Positions 15,171 through 19,669 of a stretch of DNA of 19,669 nucleotides are shown piece by piece. Origin of the DNA: GWF2-33-9 sp964405755 (GTDB lineage: Bacteria > Bacteroidota > Ignavibacteria > Kapaibacteriales > UBA2268); assembly GCA_964405755.1 (NCBI GenBank), contig CAYOPF010000045.1:1-19669 (forward strand). Reading direction: 5' to 3'. Position numbers and translations under genes: made by a program. Below the pieces are notes generated by a model. The model was not told the DNA's origin. It saw only the letters and a list, made by a program, of their open reading frames with translations, and ran no database searches. Numbering within the stretch: position 1 is the first letter of the stretch; every line of letters begins with the position of its first letter.

Positions 15171-15416
15171 ATATACTTTGTGACTGGGGAATTACAAACC
15201 TTCATTTACATGGCACGAGGATTGTCCGTTGAGTTATTGTATCTATAAAACAGAGATTTTGTTGCATATTTTACAAATATGTTCCAAATATGTGGAAAAC
15301 TTATTTTGATTTGGCTAATATTGGGCAAATAAATTTACATAAAAACTAAAAGTATTTGCCTAATTGACGATAAGTAAATTTAAAATGATGCCATTTTTAT
15401 TTTTTTAGGGATTATT
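15171..15416. other. AT-rich leader region before the surface-protein gene
   Basis: No gene is visible. The sequence returns to strong AT richness after the palindromes. It probably holds the promoter for the large downstream gene; TAATATTG at 15316-15323 differs from TAnnTTTG at one position, but no TTTG partner sits at the right distance, so I do not call a promoter. Confidence 0.4.
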
Positions 15417-15512
15417 ATGAGAAAAAATAATTATAATTTGGAGTTAATAAATATGAAAACACTATTTTTAAGAAATTTTTTTAAACAAACTAAGGAGTTT
15501 CGATATGAGTAA
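15417..15512 (+). CDS. Possible 31-codon leader ORF overlapping the surface-protein start
   Basis: An ATG at 15417, preceded by AGGG with a six-base spacer, opens 31 codons (MRKNNYNLELINMKTLFLRN and on, Lys/Phe/Asn-rich). The stop TAA at 15510-15512 lies eight bases into the overlap with the next gene (ATGAGTAA). Ribosomes ending here could reinitiate on the large ORF. There is no signal peptide or recognisable family. Short chance ORFs are common in such AT-rich DNA, so coding is unproven. Confidence 0.25.
   Translation: MRKNNYNLELINMKTLFLRNFFKQTKEFRYE
15492..15507 (+). promoter_or_regulatory. Strong Shine-Dalgarno fixing the surface-protein start
   Basis: AAGGAG at 15492-15497, seven bases before the ATG at 15505, is the best ribosome-binding site in the window. 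It decides the start and places the ATG directly before a clear signal peptide. Several neighbouring genes (cheB, pheT, pyrF, glf) lack any such site. Confidence 0.7.
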
Positions 15513-18500
15513 ACGAAACATTTTACTATCGATAATAGCAGTGGTTACTGTGCTACTGCTTGGAAGCAACTCAGGGCTAGCAGCGACAGCAACCTGGGAT
15601 GGAAGTGCTCTCGACGGCAAGTGGTCTACCGCTGCAAACTGGACAATCACTTCTCCTGCGAGTACCGAAAGGGTGCCACTAACAACAGATCTAGTTATTA
15701 TTGGAAATGCTACTGTTACCCTCGACATCGATGCAGAGATTCAATCACTTGAATTGAGCCATGCAAATGCAGTGTTAAAACCTGCATCAACAGGATTTTT
15801 TACGATTACAATTAACGCTGACAATTCAACTAATACACATGCTCTCGAATTTAGCGCTGCAGGTGGTATACAATATAACAATGGTAATGGCAGATTAAGT
15901 ATGAAGTTTAATGGAACTTCTGCACAATCAATCTTGTTAGCAGGCAATGCAACAAACGCAACACCAGCAGGTCTAAACCTATATAACCTTACAATTGCAG
16001 ATGGAGCAACCGTAACTATCGTTGATGCAGCAGATTACGATTTAAACATTTATGGTGATTTAACATTAGAAGGCAGTGCTTCTTTTAGTCATACAGTTGG
16101 GAATTATGCTACTGCACGTGAAATCATCATTAACGGTACAAATTCTATTATAACTGTTGGCACTAATGCAACACTATCACTGGATGACCTTGATATAGCG
16201 TCAACTGCCAGCAATGTAACAATGACAGGAAGTGCAACAATTAATGGTGTATTTACTGTGGCATCTGGTGGCAAGTTTACCCAAACAAGCGGAACGATGA
16301 CAATGAATCAAGATGCAGCAGCTGGAGCAGCTATTATTGTTAATACTGGTCAGACTACTGTAGCGGGCGCTGATTACTTGACATTTTTTAACCTAACAAT
16401 AAATGATGGAGCAGCGATAACTCTAGCAACATCATTTACTGTTGCTGGTAATCTCACTTGGGATATGACAACAGCTGCTAATACCTTTACTGCTGGTTAT
16501 TTGGTTTTCAAAAACAAAGGTACACCAAATAACCCCAAAACTATAACATTAACAGGTCAAGCAGCTACAGATTATTTTCTAAACATTGTTATTGATGATG
16601 CATCTTATGTTTCTACTGCAGAAGATATTTGGATTAATGGAACAACAAATGCCTTCGAAGTTGTAGGCTCGGGTAGCTTTGTTGCTACTGCTGGTACTAT
16701 AACCTTTCTGGATGCAGCAGTTATAACTGCATCAACAGCAAGTACATTAAAATTCTATAATTTAACATTAGGTGACGGCGCAGATGCAATTACTACAAGT
16801 GCTAGTTTTACTATTTTGAATGATTTCACCATAGGCAATGCTGGTGCTACATTTGTTGCAAGTGCACCATCAACCGTAACTTTTTCTAACTCAGCAGCAG
16901 ATGGCGGTGATGGAGCAGGTGTTCTAACATCAACAGCTGATAATGCAATAACTTTTAATAATGTTGCAGTTACAGAAAATTCAGCTATGACGGTTGCTGG
17001 AGCATTTATTACTAACATAAAAGGTGATTATTCAATTGGAAATAAAGGATCGTTTCTTTGGACAGGGGCAAATACAACTGTCGCTTTTACCACAGCAACA
17101 ACAAAAAATATTACAAACAACGGTACATTAAGGTTTTATAATGTAACTGTTGCTAATACAGCTGGAAATGTTGTACAAACAGCAACTGATTTCACTGTTA
17201 ATAATATTATCACTATATCTGGAACTGATGGAAGATTTATTGCATCAGGAAATAGTACAATAACACTTGCACTTGCCGGCGTATCTCCAGTAAACTCTGG
17301 CGATCAGGATGATTTGCAATTCCAAAATGTTAAATTTACAGCTGCAGGTGCTCCAGTAACTGCTTTTATAGTTAAAGGAGATTTTATCTCAAACGCCGCT
17401 TTCGCAGCAACTGCTGCAGAAATATTATTCCAAGGTACGTCCCAGCAAATCATCAAAGGTTCTTCAGCACCTAGTTTCTTTAATGTTGAAGTTAATAATG
17501 CTTTAGGTGTTAAATTAGAACAGAATGTAACAATTATTGGAACAGACTTACGTTTGACTTCAGGCGATTTAGACCTCAACGGATTTGATATTACTATGTC
17601 GAATGCAGCTCCTGTTCTCACTGAGGATTATGACAATGGATACCTTGTGACAAATAGTACTGAAATTCCAGCGTATATAAATGTTACTGCTTCTATTGCA
17701 ATTGCGAACATTGGAACAACTCAAATAGGTGTTGATGCAATTTCTGGAGGTGCGATTGCAACAGTAGATGATGTAAAAAGATACCATGTTACAAAAAATA
17801 TTGATGGGAAAAAGACAGTAAAACGATATTATGAAATAACTGGTGACAATACATTCACTAATGTTGATTTACAATACGATGCAGAATCTGAATTGAAAGG
17901 TAATACTGAAGATTACTTAGCTGCATTTTATACTTCTGCAAGTGTTGACCAAGCAAATCTGTCAACGGATGAAACAACAACTTGGGCATATGCTAATGGA
18001 ACAGTTACAGCCCAAAGTGGTTCAACTGCTGGCTTAATTTCTATTACAGGTTTAGATGCTGCTGCTACTTATAGTATTGCTTTTGCTGATAAATATTTGA
18101 AATTAAAATCATGGCCAGATACTTATGTGGCAACTAGTTATAATATTGCAGAGTCTCCTTTAGTAGCTGGTAATACATCCAAAATCTTAATGAGATTTGC
18201 TTTACAAGCAACATCTTCAGCAACTTTGACAAAAGTTGTAATAAATGCAAGCAGTGCTCTAACAGGTGTTTTAAGTAATTTAACATTGAATTATGATGAC
18301 AACAATGATGTAACTACAACATTTACTACCTCAAACTTTGACGCCTCGGTAAGTGTTTCAGGTACCGAACTTACTGCAGCAGGGTCCTTAGCGATGACTG
18401 CAGGTACAACGTATTATTTTGTTTTAATAGGTGATGTAAGTAGTTTAGTAACAAGTTCAACCCTACCAATTTCCTTCACATTAGGTACTAGCGGTTTAAC

Positions 18501-19669
18501 AGCAGCTGATTTCAATAAATCAGGAACATCAATATCTTCTGCCTCCTTTAGTTTTGTGGGTCAGAATGTAACATTAAGTCCAAATAATACACCTATATCA
18601 AGAACATATATGCAAGGTGCAAGTGATGCACCAATATTTGGATTTACCTTAACACCACCAGACAATACACCAACAGTTACAATAAGTTCAGTTAAAGTAA
18701 GGGTTGATTTAGGAAATGGAGCTGAATCTGATGATTTTTCGGATTATGATTTAATCAAAGACAATAATAAAAATGGAATTGTAGATGCGGTTGACGCGGT
18801 TGTTCAAAGCGGTGCCTCAAGAGATGCTTATGGATATGTTACATTCAATTCATTAGTAAATAACACATTAACTACAGAGACTCAATACTTAGTTACAATC
18901 GATTACGCATCGGATGCAGTCGTAGATGGTACGATTTCAATGGCAATTGAAAATAATTATGATGTTCAGCTAAACAGTCCTGCACAGATAACCAATGCAG
19001 GTCCTTTTGATGGTGGTACATTTACAACCGTCGATGATAATTTAACTCCAGTTCAATTAGTTATTACAAATTTCTCAATGCATAACTATGGTTCATTAGC
19101 AACTGATTTGCCAGAAAAGACTGGAAGAGAAGTAGTTTCAGCAGTAGCAATAAACATTACTGTAGAATCTCAAGATGCAAACGGAAATCCAGCTGATGTA
19201 ACTTCTAATATTGGAATAAGTATTACAGTAAGTTCAGGAACTGCAACCGTTGCATTTGGAACGGGAACAATAACCAGTGGTGGATATTCAGTAAACTTGA
19301 CAACTACAACATTAACAAATGATTTAGGATATGGTCCTATTACAATCACTGTAACACCTACATCGGGCATGACTGGACTGACCCCCGCAACATACACCAA
19401 TATTACTGTATATGCACCCGAAGAAACATGGGCAGCCGTTGGTGAACCAGCATTAACTGTTACAACAGCAAGTATCACAACGACTCAAATTCCACTAACA
19501 TGGACAAATGCAGGTAGTGATGATGTAATTGTTATTGCTCGCGAAGCTGCAATGCCAGCTGGTCCTAGCGATGGTGTTGTATATGATCAGGTTCCAGGTA
19601 ATAGTTTTTCATCAACATCTGGAAGCGGTAATTACTTTACAGACTTAGCAAAAAAATCAGTAGTGGTAT
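15505..19669 (+). CDS. Very large secreted/surface beta-repeat protein, 3' end outside the window
   Basis: One frame stays open for 1388 codons to the right edge; I translated all of it and found no stop. A signal peptide (1-26 or 27, KRN then a hydrophobic stretch ending SGLA-A) precedes a WDG...KW...ANW motif (W31, W40, W46) typical of secreted beta-helix proteins. Up to about residue 700 units recur with the core [YF]-N-[LV]-T-[IVL], at about 160, 295, 418 and 545, spaced 123-135 residues, and degenerate forms near 607 and 659. Residues 1086-1097 (DNNKNGIVDAVD) form an EF-hand/dockerin-like calcium loop. An Ig-like domain follows (about 1213-1305, ESQDANGNPAD), then a fibronectin-III-like domain (from about 1310, IPLTWTNAGSDDVIVIARE). 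Composition is Thr/Ala/Ser/Asn-rich with almost no cysteine. It is probably an adhesin or cell-surface structural protein. Export by the type IX system would need a C-terminal signal that is not in view. Confidence 0.9.
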   Translation, partial: MSKRNILLSIIAVVTVLLLGSNSGLAATATWDGSALDGKWSTAANWTITSPASTERVPLTTDLVIIGNATVTLDIDAEIQSLELSHANAVLKPASTGFFTITINADNSTNTHALEFSAAGGIQYNNGNGRLSMKFNGTSAQSILLAGNATNATPAGLNLYNLTIADGATVTIVDAADYDLNIYGDLTLEGSASFSHTVGNYATAREIIINGTNSIITVGTNATLSLDDLDIASTASNVTMTGSATINGVFTVASGGKFTQTSGTMTMNQDAAAGAAIIVNTGQTTVAGADYLTFFNLTINDGAAITLATSFTVAGNLTWDMTTAANTFTAGYLVFKNKGTPNNPKTITLTGQAATDYFLNIVIDDASYVSTAEDIWINGTTNAFEVVGSGSFVATAGTITFLDAAVITASTASTLKFYNLTLGDGADAITTSASFTILNDFTIGNAGATFVASAPSTVTFSNSAADGGDGAGVLTSTADNAITFNNVAVTENSAMTVAGAFITNIKGDYSIGNKGSFLWTGANTTVAFTTATTKNITNNGTLRFYNVTVANTAGNVVQTATDFTVNNIITISGTDGRFIASGNSTITLALAGVSPVNSGDQDDLQFQNVKFTAAGAPVTAFIVKGDFISNAAFAATAAEILFQGTSQQIIKGSSAPSFFNVEVNNALGVKLEQNVTIIGTDLRLTSGDLDLNGFDITMSNAAPVLTEDYDNGYLVTNSTEIPAYINVTASIAIANIGTTQIGVDAISGGAIATVDDVKRYHVTKNIDGKKTVKRYYEITGDNTFTNVDLQYDAESELKGNTEDYLAAFYTSASVDQANLSTDETTTWAYANGTVTAQSGSTAGLISITGLDAAATYSIAFADKYLKLKSWPDTYVATSYNIAESPLVAGNTSKILMRFALQATSSATLTKVVINASSALTGVLSNLTLNYDDNNDVTTTFTTSNFDASVSVSGTELTAAGSLAMTAGTTYYFVLIGDVSSLVTSSTLPISFTLGTSGLTAADFNKSGTSISSASFSFVGQNVTLSPNNTPISRTYMQGASDAPIFGFTLTPPDNTPTVTISSVKVRVDLGNGAESDDFSDYDLIKDNNKNGIVDAVDAVVQSGASRDAYGYVTFNSLVNNTLTTETQYLVTIDYASDAVVDGTISMAIENNYDVQLNSPAQITNAGPFDGGTFTTVDDNLTPVQLVITNFSMHNYGSLATDLPEKTGREVVSAVAINITVESQDANGNPADVTSNIGISITVSSGTATVAFGTGTITSGGYSVNLTTTTLTNDLGYGPITITVTPTSGMTGLTPATYTNITVYAPEETWAAVGEPALTVTTASITTTQIPLTWTNAGSDDVIVIAREAAMPAGPSDGVVYDQVPGNSFSSTSGSGNYFTDLAKKSVVV

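Noticed and set aside
15468..19478. Several minus-strand frames of 68-105 codons opposite the surface gene.
   Set aside because: They are mirror products of the Thr/Ala-rich repeat coding on the plus strand, where one frame is open for the full length with a signal peptide and strong ribosome-binding site.

Overview
The window reads as a chromosomal segment from an AT-rich member of the Bacteroidota / FCB group. The evidence for this is: a TTTG...TAnnTTTG type promoter in front of dapD, weak or absent Shine-Dalgarno sites before many genes, a pheT - coiled-coil - zapA - (6S-like RNA) - rny order, and a very large secreted Thr/Ala-rich beta-repeat protein with a fibronectin-III-like end. An intact CheB points away from the non-motile gut Bacteroidales and towards a chemosensory lineage of the Ignavibacteria/Kapabacteria kind. 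That finer placement is an inference.

Region 1 (about 284-10982, all on the minus strand) is a long co-directional housekeeping block. In the order of transcription it runs: cheB (protein-glutamate methylesterase), an unknown acidic protein, pheT (Phe-tRNA synthetase beta), a 510-residue coiled-coil protein, zapA (FtsZ-ring regulator), a structured RNA that is probably 6S RNA, rny (RNase Y), an M48 metalloprotease lipoprotein, pyrF (OMP decarboxylase) and rsgA (30S-maturation GTPase). Gaps are mostly short: pyrF starts directly on the M48 stop codon, and rsgA probably overlaps pyrF. Translation, cell division, RNA turnover and pyrimidine synthesis therefore sit in one array. No pheS, cheR or other che gene is in view.

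Region 2 (11097-14981, plus strand) diverges from cheB across a 114-base AT-rich gap holding a good Bacteroidota-type promoter. It contains dapD (lysine / diaminopimelate pathway), a Wzx-like polysaccharide flippase broken by one frameshift, glf (UDP-galactopyranose mutase) and a small cysteine-rich YkgJ-like protein. The last three are joined by stop/start overlaps. The flippase and Glf suggest a galactofuranose-containing surface glycan.

Region 3 (14982-15504) has no firm gene. Its first 190 bases are a cluster of four palindromes made of C-runs and G-runs, very unlike the AT-rich surroundings. An AT-rich leader follows, with a possible 31-codon ORF overlapping the next start.

Region 4 (15505 to the right edge, plus strand) is one uninterrupted reading frame of at least 1388 codons. 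It encodes a signal-peptide-bearing surface or secreted protein with recurring beta-strand units, one EF-hand-like calcium loop, an Ig-like domain and a fibronectin-III-like domain. Its C-terminus lies outside the window, so the export route cannot be read.

Nothing here is a clear defence, CRISPR, phage or transposon system. The least explained items are the long coiled-coil protein beside zapA, the acidic protein paired with an isolated cheB, and the G/C-run palindrome cluster.
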